From: DASRAU01 sp035638075
GTDB taxonomy: Bacteria; Acidobacteriota; Polarisedimenticolia; Gp22-AA2
Direction of reading: 5' to 3'
Length of the DNA stretch: 63,512 nt
NCBI GenBank assembly: GCA_035638075.1
Contig: DASRAU010000012.1
Coordinates: 1 to 63,512 of the forward strand
Part shown: positions 20,628-29,701 of the stretch, piece by piece
How positions within the stretch are numbered: the first letter of the stretch is position 1
Layout of the letters: each line of letters opens with the position of its first letter
Translations under genes and position numbers: made by a program
The notes under the pieces: generated by a model
Databases searched by the model: none
Seen by the model: the letters and a program-made list of their open reading frames with translations, nothing else
Told to the model about the DNA's origin: nothing

Positions 20628-22574
20628 GTGTGCGGCATCGCCGGCGTCTTCGAGTTCGGCCGGGACACCGGGAGGATCGACGCGGCGCTCCTGACGCGCA
20701 TGCGCGAGACTCTCACGCATCGCGGCCCGGATGACGCCGGTCTCTATCTCAGCCCCGATCAGACCGTCGGCCTGGCGCATCGCCGTCTTTCGATCCTCGA
20801 TCTCAGCGCCGCGGGACGGCAGCCGATGTCGAACGAGGACGGCACCGTCTGGATCACCTTCAACGGCGAGATCTACAACCACGCGACGCTGCGGCGCGGC
20901 CTCGAGCAGCGGGGTCACCAGTACCGCTCCAAGACCGACACCGAAACCCTGGTCCACCTCTACGAGGAGGAAGGCGAGGACTTCGTCCACCTCATCGAGG
21001 GGGACTTCGCGCTGGCGATCTGGGACGCGCGCCGCCGCAAGCTGGTCCTGGCGCGCGACCGCCTGGGGGTCAAGCCGCTCTACTACGCGCTCCTGCCGCA
21101 CCTGTTCCTGTTCGGATCGGAGATCAAGGCGATCCTGGCGCACCCGCGCGTGTCGCGGCAGATCGATCGCGCGGCGCTGTACCACTACCTGACCTTCGTG
21201 GCGGCGCCGGCGCCGCGCACGCTGTTCCAGGGCATCCACAAGCTGCCGCCGGCGACGCGCCTGGTGATCGAGGCCGACAGGCCGCCGCGCACGGAGGTGT
21301 ACTGGGATCCGCTCGAGGCCACGGTGGACGACGCGGCCGCCTCGGCGGATCCGGATCGCTGCGCCGCCCGCATCCGCGAGCTGCTCGATTTCGCCATCGA
21401 GAAGCGGATGATGTCGGACGTTCCGTTCGGCGTCTTTCTCTCGGGCGGCCTCGATTCGTCGGCCAACGTCGCGCTCATGAGCCGCCTCATGGACCGGCCG
21501 GTGCGCACCTTCTCGGTCGGCTTCCGCGACCACCCCGACTACAACGAGTTCGAGTACGCCCGCAAGGTGGCGCGCCTCTTCAAGACCGAGCACCACGAGG
21601 TGGAGATCGGCTGGAAGGACCTGCTCGAGTCGATGCCGTCGCTCGTCTTCCACCAGGACGAGCCGATCGCCGACTGGGTGTGCGTGCCGCTGCACTTCGT
21701 GTCGGCGCTGGCCCGATCGACCGGCACGACGGTCATCCAGGTCGGCGAGGGGAGTGACGAGCAGTTCTTCGGGTACGAAGGCTACCGACGCGCCTACCTC
21801 CAGCACCTGCGGGCCTTCGAGCGGCTGCTGCGGCTGCCGCGCCCGCTGCGCCAGGGAGCTTACGGAGCGGCCCGGGGTCTCGCGCGCCTGCTGAACCGTG
21901 GCGGGGATCGCCTCGAGCTCCTGCGCAAGGCGGCGGCGGAGGAGACGCTGTTCTGGGGCGGAGCCATCGCCTGGACCGAGAGCGACAAGCTGCGCCTGCT
22001 GTCGGCGGGAGAGCGGGCGCGCTGCGAGGGGCTGTCGTCGCACGACGTGGTCCTCGACCACGACCGGCACGTGCAGAGGGTCCTGCCGCAGGCGGACTTC
22101 GGCCAGCGGATGATCTACCTCGAGCTGAAGAACCGCCTCGCCGAGCTCCTGCTCATGCGCGTGGACAAGATCACCATGGCGTCGTCGATCGAGGCGCGGG
22201 TGCCGTTCCTCGATCACCACCTCGTCGAGTTCTCCATGCACGTGCCGACCGACCTGAAGCTCGGCGGCGGCCGGACGAAGGACCTCCTGAAACGCGCCAT
22301 GCGCGGCATCCTGCCGGACGAGATCATCGACCGGCCGAAGCAGGGGTTCGGTGCGCCGGTCAGCGAGTGGTTCCGCGGCGATCTGTACCGCCCGGCGGTC
22401 GCGTCCATCCTCGACTCGCGCCTGCGCGAGGAAGGCGTGTTCGACTACGCGCACGTCAGCGACCTGTTCCGCGCCCACAAGGACGGGAAGGCGGAGCACG
22501 GCTGGCACCTTTGGACCCTGTACAACCTGAGCCGCTGGTACGACTACTGGATCGCCGGCGAGGCGCGCGGCTGA
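20628..22574 (+). CDS. asnB: Asparagine synthase (glutamine-hydrolysing), glycan-cluster type
   Basis: A class II glutamine amidotransferase joined to an ATP-pyrophosphatase synthetase, 648 residues. It starts MCGIAGVFEF with the catalytic Cys2 exposed after Met removal; RLSILDLS and NGEIYNH mark the glutaminase domain (1-210). The ATP loop SGGLDSS lies near 275 and the synthetase domain runs to the end. The GTG start is fixed by Cys2 and by GGAGGAG 7 nt upstream. Such proteins recur in exopolysaccharide and O-antigen clusters, where they may amidate sugar acids rather than make free asparagine. That specific role is inference. Confidence 0.9.
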   Translation: MCGIAGVFEFGRDTGRIDAALLTRMRETLTHRGPDDAGLYLSPDQTVGLAHRRLSILDLSAAGRQPMSNEDGTVWITFNGEIYNHATLRRGLEQRGHQYRSKTDTETLVHLYEEEGEDFVHLIEGDFALAIWDARRRKLVLARDRLGVKPLYYALLPHLFLFGSEIKAILAHPRVSRQIDRAALYHYLTFVAAPAPRTLFQGIHKLPPATRLVIEADRPPRTEVYWDPLEATVDDAAASADPDRCAARIRELLDFAIEKRMMSDVPFGVFLSGGLDSSANVALMSRLMDRPVRTFSVGFRDHPDYNEFEYARKVARLFKTEHHEVEIGWKDLLESMPSLVFHQDEPIADWVCVPLHFVSALARSTGTTVIQVGEGSDEQFFGYEGYRRAYLQHLRAFERLLRLPRPLRQGAYGAARGLARLLNRGGDRLELLRKAAAEETLFWGGAIAWTESDKLRLLSAGERARCEGLSSHDVVLDHDRHVQRVLPQADFGQRMIYLELKNRLAELLLMRVDKITMASSIEARVPFLDHHLVEFSMHVPTDLKLGGGRTKDLLKRAMRGILPDEIIDRPKQGFGAPVSEWFRGDLYRPAVASILDSRLREEGVFDYAHVSDLFRAHKDGKAEHGWHLWTLYNLSRWYDYWIAGEARG

Positions 22575-23863
22575 TGCTCGAAGGTTTCCGGGGCAAGGTC
22601 GCCCTGACGCTCGTCGGCCGGGGACTCGTCACCGGCATCGGGCTCGTCAGCAGCGTCATCACGGCGCGCACGCTCGGTCCGGAGGGGCGCGGGCTGCTCG
22701 CGGCGCTGTCGGTCATCACCGGGCTGTCGCTGCAGTTCGGCAACCCGGGACTTCACACCGGCAACGTCTACGTCGTGTCGCGCCAGCCGGAGCGATCCTT
22801 CCAGGTGCTGGGGAACACCCTCTTCGTGTCGTGGGGCGCCGGCGCTCTCGCGGCGATCGTCGCGTGCGCCACGGCCCTGATCCGCCCGGCGTGGTTTCCC
22901 GGCATCCCGTTCCCCCTCGTGGCGCTGACCGCGGCGGTGCTGCCGTTCCAGTTCATGATCCTCCTGTACCAGAACACGCTCCTGGGGATGGGCGGGACGA
23001 CGGCGTTCAACGTCTTCGAGGTGGGGAACAAGATCGTCACGTTCGCGCTCCTCGCCGCGTGGCTCCTGGTGCTCGGCGGCGGCGCTTCGGGCGCGGCGGT
23101 GCTGTTCGCCGGAATGGCCGTCGCCTACGGCACGGCTTCGGCCCTCTACTGCCACAGGCTGGTCCCGTTCCGGCCGGTCTTCGACCGGGCGCTCTTCGGT
23201 GAGATGATCCGCTACGGCGGCCGGGCGTACCTGGCGTGCCTGCTGGCATTCCTGGTGATCCGCTCGGACCTGCTGCTGGTGAATTTCTTCCTCGGCACGG
23301 CCGAGGCCGGGGTCTATTCGATCACGGTGCAGATCGCCGACACCCTGCTGCTCCTGCCGGTCACCATCGGCATGATCCTGCTGCCGCGGGTCGCCGCCGA
23401 GAAGGAAGGCCGCGAGGAGGAGGTGACGGCGCGCGTGCTGCGTCACACGGCGCTCATCCTGGCCGGCCTTTGCGTTCTGGCCGGCATCCTGGTGGGACCG
23501 GTGGTGCGGCTCCTCTACGGCGAGGCGTTCGGCGGCGCGATCCTGGCGACGCGGCTGCTCTTGCCGGGCGTGCTGGCGCTCGGGCTCAATGGTGTCTTGA
23601 TGAACCATTTCGCCGGCCGCGGCCTGCCGCCGATCACCTCGATCGCCCCGGCCCTGGGGCTGCTCCTCAACGTGACGCTGAACTGCGCGGTCATCCCGCG
23701 CTTCGGCATCGCCGGAGCGGCGGCGACCTCGAGCCTCGCCTATGTCCTGATGCTCCTCCTCAGTCTCGGCGCCTTCCTGCGCGGCGGCCGCATGGGGCTG
23801 GTCCGGAGCCTTGTCGTGTCTCCGGACGATCTGCGCGGACTTCTCGGAGCGCGCCGGGCATGA
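22574..23863 (+). CDS. Wzx-like lipid-linked oligosaccharide flippase
   Basis: A 429-residue MOP/polysaccharide-biosynthesis family protein with 12-14 membrane helices. It opens with GKVALTLVGRGLVTGIGLVSS and ITARTLGPEGRGLLAAL, the R.LGPE.RG motif typical of Wzx/RfbX proteins, and contains VNFFLGTAEAGVYSI in the middle. It would move undecaprenyl-linked repeat units to the periplasm, where the two Wzy_C proteins act. The start codon shares one base with the asnB stop (TGATG), indicating coupled translation. Confidence 0.88.
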   Translation: MLEGFRGKVALTLVGRGLVTGIGLVSSVITARTLGPEGRGLLAALSVITGLSLQFGNPGLHTGNVYVVSRQPERSFQVLGNTLFVSWGAGALAAIVACATALIRPAWFPGIPFPLVALTAAVLPFQFMILLYQNTLLGMGGTTAFNVFEVGNKIVTFALLAAWLLVLGGGASGAAVLFAGMAVAYGTASALYCHRLVPFRPVFDRALFGEMIRYGGRAYLACLLAFLVIRSDLLLVNFFLGTAEAGVYSITVQIADTLLLLPVTIGMILLPRVAAEKEGREEEVTARVLRHTALILAGLCVLAGILVGPVVRLLYGEAFGGAILATRLLLPGVLALGLNGVLMNHFAGRGLPPITSIAPALGLLLNVTLNCAVIPRFGIAGAAATSSLAYVLMLLLSLGAFLRGGRMGLVRSLVVSPDDLRGLLGARRA

Positions 23864-25491
23864 GCGCCGCCGCCATGCCGTCGGCCGCGGTCCTGCTCCT
23901 CGTCCGTGATCCGGACAAGGTCGAGCCTCTTCTGCCGCGCCTCCTGCCGGGCCGCACGCTTCAGCCGCTGCGCCGCGAGGCGCTGCGCGGGAACCCGGTC
24001 GGTGTCGCCCGCCGCCTGGGGGCGCTGGGCGTGGACGAGATCGTGCTCCTGACCGACGACCTCGATTTCCACGAGAAGCTCTGGCGACTGCAGGCGATCG
24101 GCGCGCTGCCGCTGGCGCCGCGGCGGTACGTCCTCGACCTGCGCGGCCGCCGCCTCATCCTGTCGGCGGCGCGGTTCGTGGCGCGCGACGTGCCGATGCT
24201 CTGCCGGGGTCTTCTCGGCAGCGGCGCCGTCCTGTGGCGGACGCGCCGCGAGCTCCGGCGCCTGCTGGCGGCCGGGCGCCACAGTCCCGCGGCGGCGACC
24301 GGGCGCAAGGTGATCTTCCTGCGATCGGACCTGTGGTCCGGGGTGCCGGCCGGCGGGTCCGTGGCGCACACGGCCGGTGTTGCGACCGGGTTCGCGGCGC
24401 TCGGCGCCGATCTCTCGTTCATCAGCACGAGCGCCCCGGCGCTCGTCGACCCGGCCCGGCACCCGGTCCACCTGGTGCCGCCGAGCCGCCGCTACAACGT
24501 CCTGCGCGAGGTGCCGTACTTCGCCCACGCCCTGCGCTATCTCGGCGCGGCGCGGCGCCGGATGGCGGAGCTGGCGCCCGACCTCCTGTACCAGCGCTTC
24601 GACCCGGCGAACTGGACCGGCGTGGCGCTGGCCCGCGAGCGCGGCATCCCGCTCGTCCTGGAATTCAACGGGTCCGAGGTCTGGATCGCCGATCACTGGG
24701 ACCGTCCTTTCCGTCATCGGGATCTCTTCGTTGCCGCAGAGGAGGCCAATCTCCGGCACGCGGATCTCATCGTGGTGGTCTCCGAGGTGTTGAAGCAGGG
24801 TCTCCTGGAGCGCGGCTGCGATGCGGCGCGGATCCTCGTGCGTCCGAACGCCGTGGACACCGACCGCTACCGGCCGGAGGTCGACGGTCACGCGGTCCGC
24901 CGCCGTCTCGGCCTCGGGGACGCACCGGTCGTCGGCTTCGTCGGCACCTTCGGGATGTGGCACGGGGCGCCGGTCCTGGCGCGCGCGGCGCTGCGGGTCC
25001 TGAGCGAGCGACCGGCGGCGCGTTTCCTGTTCGTCGGCGACGGGCGCGATCGGAAGGAATGCGAAGACATCCTCGCGGCCCATGGCGACGCGGTGCGTTT
25101 CACCGGTCTCGTCCCTCAAGAGCAGGGACCGGGGCACCTGGCGGCCATGGACATCCTGGCGGCGCCGCACGTCGAGAACCCCGACGGCACCCGCTTCTTC
25201 GGCTCGCCCACGAAGCTCTTCGAGTACATGGCGATGGGGCGCGGCATCGTCGCCAGCCGCCTGGAGCAGATCGGCGACATCCTCGAGGACGGCCGGACGG
25301 CGCTGCTCGTCCCGCCGGGAGACGAGGCCGCCCTGGCCCGGGCGATCGTGCGGCTGGTGGACGACGCGGCGCTGGCGCGGAGGCTCGGGGCGGCGGCGCG
25401 CGCGTGTGCGCTCGAGCGCCACACCTGGACCGCCAACGTGCGCGGGGTCGTCGATCGCCTGCGCCAGCTGGAGCTGCTGCGATGGGACTGA
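23860..25491 (+). CDS. GT4-type glycosyltransferase with an extra N-terminal domain
   Basis: A 543-residue cytoplasmic or membrane-associated GT-B glycosyltransferase. Residues about 150-340 form the acceptor half (KVIFLRSDLWSGVPAGGSVAH) and about 345-540 the nucleotide-sugar half (VVGFVGTFGMWHGAPVL, FGSPTKLFEYMAMGRGIVAS with the E.......E region). Residues 1-145 are an additional Arg/Leu-rich domain (LLLVRDPDKVEPLLPRLLPG) that I do not recognise. It overlaps the flippase gene by 4 nt. Donor and acceptor are unknown. Confidence 0.82.
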   Translation: MSAAAMPSAAVLLLVRDPDKVEPLLPRLLPGRTLQPLRREALRGNPVGVARRLGALGVDEIVLLTDDLDFHEKLWRLQAIGALPLAPRRYVLDLRGRRLILSAARFVARDVPMLCRGLLGSGAVLWRTRRELRRLLAAGRHSPAAATGRKVIFLRSDLWSGVPAGGSVAHTAGVATGFAALGADLSFISTSAPALVDPARHPVHLVPPSRRYNVLREVPYFAHALRYLGAARRRMAELAPDLLYQRFDPANWTGVALARERGIPLVLEFNGSEVWIADHWDRPFRHRDLFVAAEEANLRHADLIVVVSEVLKQGLLERGCDAARILVRPNAVDTDRYRPEVDGHAVRRRLGLGDAPVVGFVGTFGMWHGAPVLARAALRVLSERPAARFLFVGDGRDRKECEDILAAHGDAVRFTGLVPQEQGPGHLAAMDILAAPHVENPDGTRFFGSPTKLFEYMAMGRGIVASRLEQIGDILEDGRTALLVPPGDEAALARAIVRLVDDAALARRLGAAARACALERHTWTANVRGVVDRLRQLELLRWD

Positions 25492-27509
25492 ACGCCGTGC
25501 GGGCCGGGCTCGAGCCCGTGTTCGAGCTGCGGCGGCGCGCCGGCCGGGCGGCCCGGCGGCTGCGCGACCAGGCGCCGGCGCTGCCGGACGAGGCGGATCT
25601 CCTGCGCGCCTTCGGCGGGACCCACGGCCGGATCGAGGAGGCGCTGGCCGACTTGATCGGGCGCGGGACCGCGCTCCTGCCGGCCGATCTCGGACCGGCG
25701 GCGATGCGCTCCGCCTACGCGCAGCGCCCGGAATGGGGCGGACGTCTTCTCGCCGCCGCCGGACGCGTGCTCGAGCATCGCTTCGACCTGCTCGGTCTCG
25801 ACGACCGGCCGCTCGGCGCGCGCCTGCCCTGGCACCAGGACCCGGTGAGCGGGTTCTCCTGGGATCCGCGGCGGCCGTCCGAAGACCTGATGGCCGCGGT
25901 CGCGCGGGAGTTCGGCCATGGCCGTGACGTCAAGCGGCCGTGGGAGCTGGCGCGTTTCCAGCACGCGCCCCTTCTCGCGCAGGCCTTCTGGCTGACCGGC
26001 GACCGGCGCTATGCCGACGAGTTCCGCGATGAAGTGGCCGACTTCACCGCCGGCAATCCGATCGGCCGCGGGGTCAACTGGGGCTGCACCATGGACGTGG
26101 CGCTGCGCGCCGTGTCGCTGGTCGTGGCCGCCAGTCTCTTCCGCGAGATCCTGCGCGGGGATCGGGCCTTCGCGTCGCTCCTGTGGCGGTCGCTCCTGGG
26201 GCACGGACGTTTCATCGCTGCGAACCTGGAGACCGGGGAGCCGCGCGGCAACCATTACCTGACCGATCTCGCCGGCCTTCTCGTGGTCGCCGACGCGCTG
26301 CGCGGCCTCGGCGAGGCGGAGGCCTGGCAGGCGGAGGCGGTGCCCGCGCTCCTGGCGCACGCCGCGCGGCAGACGCTCGCCGACGGCGCCGACTACGAGG
26401 GCTCGATCCCGTATCACCGCCTGACGAGCGAGCTTGTGCACGCGTCCGTGCTGGTGCTGGAGCGACGCGGCCGCGACGCCTCGGCGCTGCGGGCGCACCT
26501 GAGGCGCCGCGCCGACTACACGGCGCACTACACCAAGCCCGACGGACTGGCGCCGCAGATCGGCGACAACGACGACGGCCGCTTCCTCGTCCTCGGTGAG
26601 CATCGCGCCGACCGGCGGGACCATCGCGGCCTCCTGGCCTGCGCCGGGGTGCTCTTCGGCGACCCGGCGCTCCTGCAGCTCGCCGGCGAGCGCACGGAGG
26701 AGGCGCTCTGGATGCACGGACCCTCGGCGCTCGACGGCCTCGCGCCGCGCGCCTGCGACTCGCGGGCACGCGTCACGAGCGCCCTGTTCCCGCAGGCGGG
26801 CGCGGCGATCCTGCGCGGCGGCGGGCTCTGGGTCCATTTCGAGGCGGGACCGGTCGGGCAGGGAGGGCACGGCGGCCACGCGCACAACGACACGCTGTCG
26901 TTCGAGGCCCATGCCGAAGGCGAGGACCTGATCGTCGACCCCGGGACCGGACAGTACACCGCCGATCTCCAGGCCCGCGACCGGTTCCGCGCCACGGCGG
27001 CGCACAACACCGTCCGGGTCGACGGCGAAGAGATCAACCCGATCCCGAAAAACCCCTTCCACCTCGCGGGGATCGATCGACCCCGGGTGCTGCGCGCCGT
27101 CTTCCGGCGTCCGTTCGACCTCGTCGAGGCCGAGCACCATGGTTACGAGCGCCTCGCCGACCCGGTCACGCACCGGCGCCTGCTGTTCCTGGGCCGGAGC
27201 GCGCGCCGGCTCGTCATCGAGGATCGGCTCGACGGGAAGGGGACGCACCGGATCGAATGGTTCTTCCATCTCGCCCCGCGCGTGCAGGCGTCTCTCGAGG
27301 ACCAGACGCTGCGCGGGAGCGCCGGACGCGTCGGCTTCCGTCTCGGGGCGGACCGCCTGCCGCCGGGGGCCGCCTTCGCCCTCGTCGAGGATCGGTTCTC
27401 GCCCGGGTATGGCCGCGTCGAGCCGTCCCGCACCCTGGTCGTGACCTGGGAGGGACCGCTTCCGGTCGCGTCGCGTTTCCATCTCACGCTCGTGGAGGAG
27501 GGGTCGTGA
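25482..27509 (+). CDS. Heparinase II/III family (alginate-lyase-like) protein
   Basis: A 675-residue protein with an alpha-toroid N-terminal part (about 90-390; RGVNWGCTMDVALR near 200, NHYLTDLAGLL near 255) and a heparinase II/III beta-sandwich C-terminal part (HGGHAHNDTLSFE near 466, DPGTGQYTAD near 486, HNTVRVDG near 508). Family enzymes cleave uronic-acid polysaccharides by beta-elimination. There is no signal peptide or membrane anchor at the N-terminus (MGLNAVRAGLEPVFELRRRA), so it appears cytoplasmic and may act in synthesis or turnover of the glycan rather than in scavenging. Members of this subgroup commonly sit beside the bi-domain oxidoreductase found next here. Confidence 0.85.
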   Translation: MGLNAVRAGLEPVFELRRRAGRAARRLRDQAPALPDEADLLRAFGGTHGRIEEALADLIGRGTALLPADLGPAAMRSAYAQRPEWGGRLLAAAGRVLEHRFDLLGLDDRPLGARLPWHQDPVSGFSWDPRRPSEDLMAAVAREFGHGRDVKRPWELARFQHAPLLAQAFWLTGDRRYADEFRDEVADFTAGNPIGRGVNWGCTMDVALRAVSLVVAASLFREILRGDRAFASLLWRSLLGHGRFIAANLETGEPRGNHYLTDLAGLLVVADALRGLGEAEAWQAEAVPALLAHAARQTLADGADYEGSIPYHRLTSELVHASVLVLERRGRDASALRAHLRRRADYTAHYTKPDGLAPQIGDNDDGRFLVLGEHRADRRDHRGLLACAGVLFGDPALLQLAGERTEEALWMHGPSALDGLAPRACDSRARVTSALFPQAGAAILRGGGLWVHFEAGPVGQGGHGGHAHNDTLSFEAHAEGEDLIVDPGTGQYTADLQARDRFRATAAHNTVRVDGEEINPIPKNPFHLAGIDRPRVLRAVFRRPFDLVEAEHHGYERLADPVTHRRLLFLGRSARRLVIEDRLDGKGTHRIEWFFHLAPRVQASLEDQTLRGSAGRVGFRLGADRLPPGAAFALVEDRFSPGYGRVEPSRTLVVTWEGPLPVASRFHLTLVEEGS

Positions 27510-29701
27510 AACAGGTGCTGCTGCGCGCCGGGAAGGCGGTCGTCGAGGAGGTCCCGGAACCGTCGGCGGCCCCGGGCCGTGTGCTCGTCCGCACCGCCTT
27601 CTCGCTCGTCAGCGCCGGGACCGAGCGGGCCGTGCTCGAGGGAACGGCGAAACAGACGCTCCTCGCCGCGGCCGGCGACACCGGCGTGCTCGGCAAGGCG
27701 ATCGGCGTCCTGCGCCGCGAAGGTCCGGCGGGTCTCCTCGATCGCCTGCAGGCGCGGCTGACGCCGCCCGAGGCGGTTCCCGGCTATGCGGCCTCCGGCC
27801 TCGTCCAGTCGGTGGGACGGGGCATCGCCGATCTTCCCCCCGGGACGGCGGTCGCCTGCGCCGGCGCCGGGTACGCCTGCCATGCCGAGCGCATCGCCGT
27901 GCCGCGTCTTCTCGTGACGCCGGTCCCCGCCGGCGTGACGCTCGAGGAGGCGGCCTTCACGACGCTCGGCGCCATCGCGCTCCAGGGCGTGCGGCGCTCC
28001 GGGATCGCGGTGGGCGAATCGGCGGTGGTGCTCGGCCTGGGCCTCATCGGCACGCTCACGGCGCAGATCCTGCGCGCGGCGGGTGCTGTCGTCCTGGGAT
28101 TCGACGCCGACCGGGAGCGGGCGGCGCGCGCGCGCGATCTCGGGATCACCGCCTTCGATCTGGCGGCGCGCGATCCGCGCGACGAAGTGCCGCGCGTAAC
28201 CTCTGGGCTGCTCGCCGACGCGGTTCTCGTCTGCGCCGCGTCGGACGGGAGCGAGGTGACCAACCTCGGCCTGCGCCTGGCGCGCAAGAAGGGGCGTGTC
28301 GTCCTGGTCGGCGCGACCGGGCTCGATGTCGATCGGGCCCTCATCTACGAGAAGGAGCTCGATCTCCTGATGAGCACCTCGTACGGCCCGGGACGCTACG
28401 ACCCGGTGTACGAAGAGCAGGGACACGACTACCCGGTCGCCTACGTCCGCTGGACGGAGCAGCGCAACATGGGAGCCTTCCTGCGGCTGGTCCAGGAGGG
28501 GCGGGTGCTCGTGCGTCCCCTCATCGACACCATCGTGCCGCTCGCCTCCGCATCCGATGCCTACGAGCGCATCGCCGCGCCGTCGGGCCCGCGGCCCCTG
28601 GGCGTGCTCCTGCGTTACGGCGCGGGGACGACCGAGTCCGGCGCGACGGCGGTGCCGGCGGCCGGCTCGCGTCCGGATGTCGGTTCGGCTGCGCCGGACG
28701 CGGCGGCGCGCGGCATCGAGCCCGTCGGCCAGGGGGAGCTGGGCGTCATGCTCTGCGGCGCCGGCGCCTTCGTGCGCGCGGCTCACCTTCCGGCGATCAG
28801 GAGTCTTCCCGGTGTTGGGGTGCGCGCCGTCGTCGGCGGATCGCCCACGGGAGCCCGCGAGGCGGGCCGCCGCCTCGGCGTGGCCGCGGCCGGCACCGAC
28901 CTCGCCGACATGCTCCGGCGGGATCCGTCGCCGCTCGTGCTCATCGGCACGCGTCATCACCTGCACGCCGAACAGGTCGTCGAGGCGCTCGCGGCCGGGC
29001 GGCACGTGTTCGTCGAAAAGCCCCTCTGCCTCGAGGAGGACCAGCTCACTCCGATTCTCGACGCGGCGCGGCGCGCCCGGCGCCTCCTCGTCGTCGGCTT
29101 CAACCGCCGCTACAGCCCGCTGGCGGCACGGCTGCGGGAGTCCCTGGAACGGCTGTCCGGGCCCGCGCTCCTGCTCTACCGCGTCAATGCCGGGGCATTG
29201 CCTCCGGGGCACTGGGCGCACGATCCGGTCCAGGGAGGCGGCCGCATCCTCGGCGAGTGCTGTCATTTCGTGGATCTCCTGCTCTTTCTCGTGCGCGCGC
29301 CGATTACGGGCCTCGAGGCGCGGGCGCTGCCGAGCGACGGATCGGCCGTGGTGCAGGGGGATTCCTTCACGGCGACCCTCTCCTTCGCCGACGGATCGAA
29401 GGCGGTTCTCGCCTACACCGGTCTCGGGGACCCCGGCCTGGCGAAGGAGCGGCTGGAGGTGTTCAAGGGCGGCGCCGCGCTGGTGCTCGACGATTTCAGG
29501 TCCCTCTCGGTGCACGGCGGACCGGGAGGGTCGCTCCAGCTGCCGCGCCAGGACAAGGGGATCGACGCGCAGTGGAGCGCCATCGTCGCGGCGCTGCGCG
29601 GATCGCCCTCCGAAGCGATGACGCTCCAGGAGATCGAGGCGTCGATGCGCGCCACCTTCCGGCTCGACCGTGCGGTGAGGGGAGAGCGATGCGCGTCCTG
29701 A
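27506..29701 (+). CDS. Bi-domain oxidoreductase (MDR dehydrogenase fused to Gfo/Idh/MocA)
   Basis: A 731-residue fusion. Residues 1-375 are a medium-chain dehydrogenase fold (MKQVLLRAGKAVVEEVPEP; NAD-binding VVLGLGLIGTLTAQI near 175). Residues about 410-731 are a Gfo/Idh/MocA-like domain (VMLCGAGAFVRAAHLPAI, EKPLCLEEDQL near 502). The two halves probably perform linked oxidation/reduction on a nucleotide sugar. The GTG at 27506, with GGAGGAGG just upstream, overlaps the heparinase-like gene by 4 nt and matches the domain start. The fusion is a recurrent partner of heparinase-like proteins in surface-glycan loci. Its substrate is unknown. Confidence 0.85.
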   Translation: MKQVLLRAGKAVVEEVPEPSAAPGRVLVRTAFSLVSAGTERAVLEGTAKQTLLAAAGDTGVLGKAIGVLRREGPAGLLDRLQARLTPPEAVPGYAASGLVQSVGRGIADLPPGTAVACAGAGYACHAERIAVPRLLVTPVPAGVTLEEAAFTTLGAIALQGVRRSGIAVGESAVVLGLGLIGTLTAQILRAAGAVVLGFDADRERAARARDLGITAFDLAARDPRDEVPRVTSGLLADAVLVCAASDGSEVTNLGLRLARKKGRVVLVGATGLDVDRALIYEKELDLLMSTSYGPGRYDPVYEEQGHDYPVAYVRWTEQRNMGAFLRLVQEGRVLVRPLIDTIVPLASASDAYERIAAPSGPRPLGVLLRYGAGTTESGATAVPAAGSRPDVGSAAPDAAARGIEPVGQGELGVMLCGAGAFVRAAHLPAIRSLPGVGVRAVVGGSPTGAREAGRRLGVAAAGTDLADMLRRDPSPLVLIGTRHHLHAEQVVEALAAGRHVFVEKPLCLEEDQLTPILDAARRARRLLVVGFNRRYSPLAARLRESLERLSGPALLLYRVNAGALPPGHWAHDPVQGGGRILGECCHFVDLLLFLVRAPITGLEARALPSDGSAVVQGDSFTATLSFADGSKAVLAYTGLGDPGLAKERLEVFKGGAALVLDDFRSLSVHGGPGGSLQLPRQDKGIDAQWSAIVAALRGSPSEAMTLQEIEASMRATFRLDRAVRGERCAS

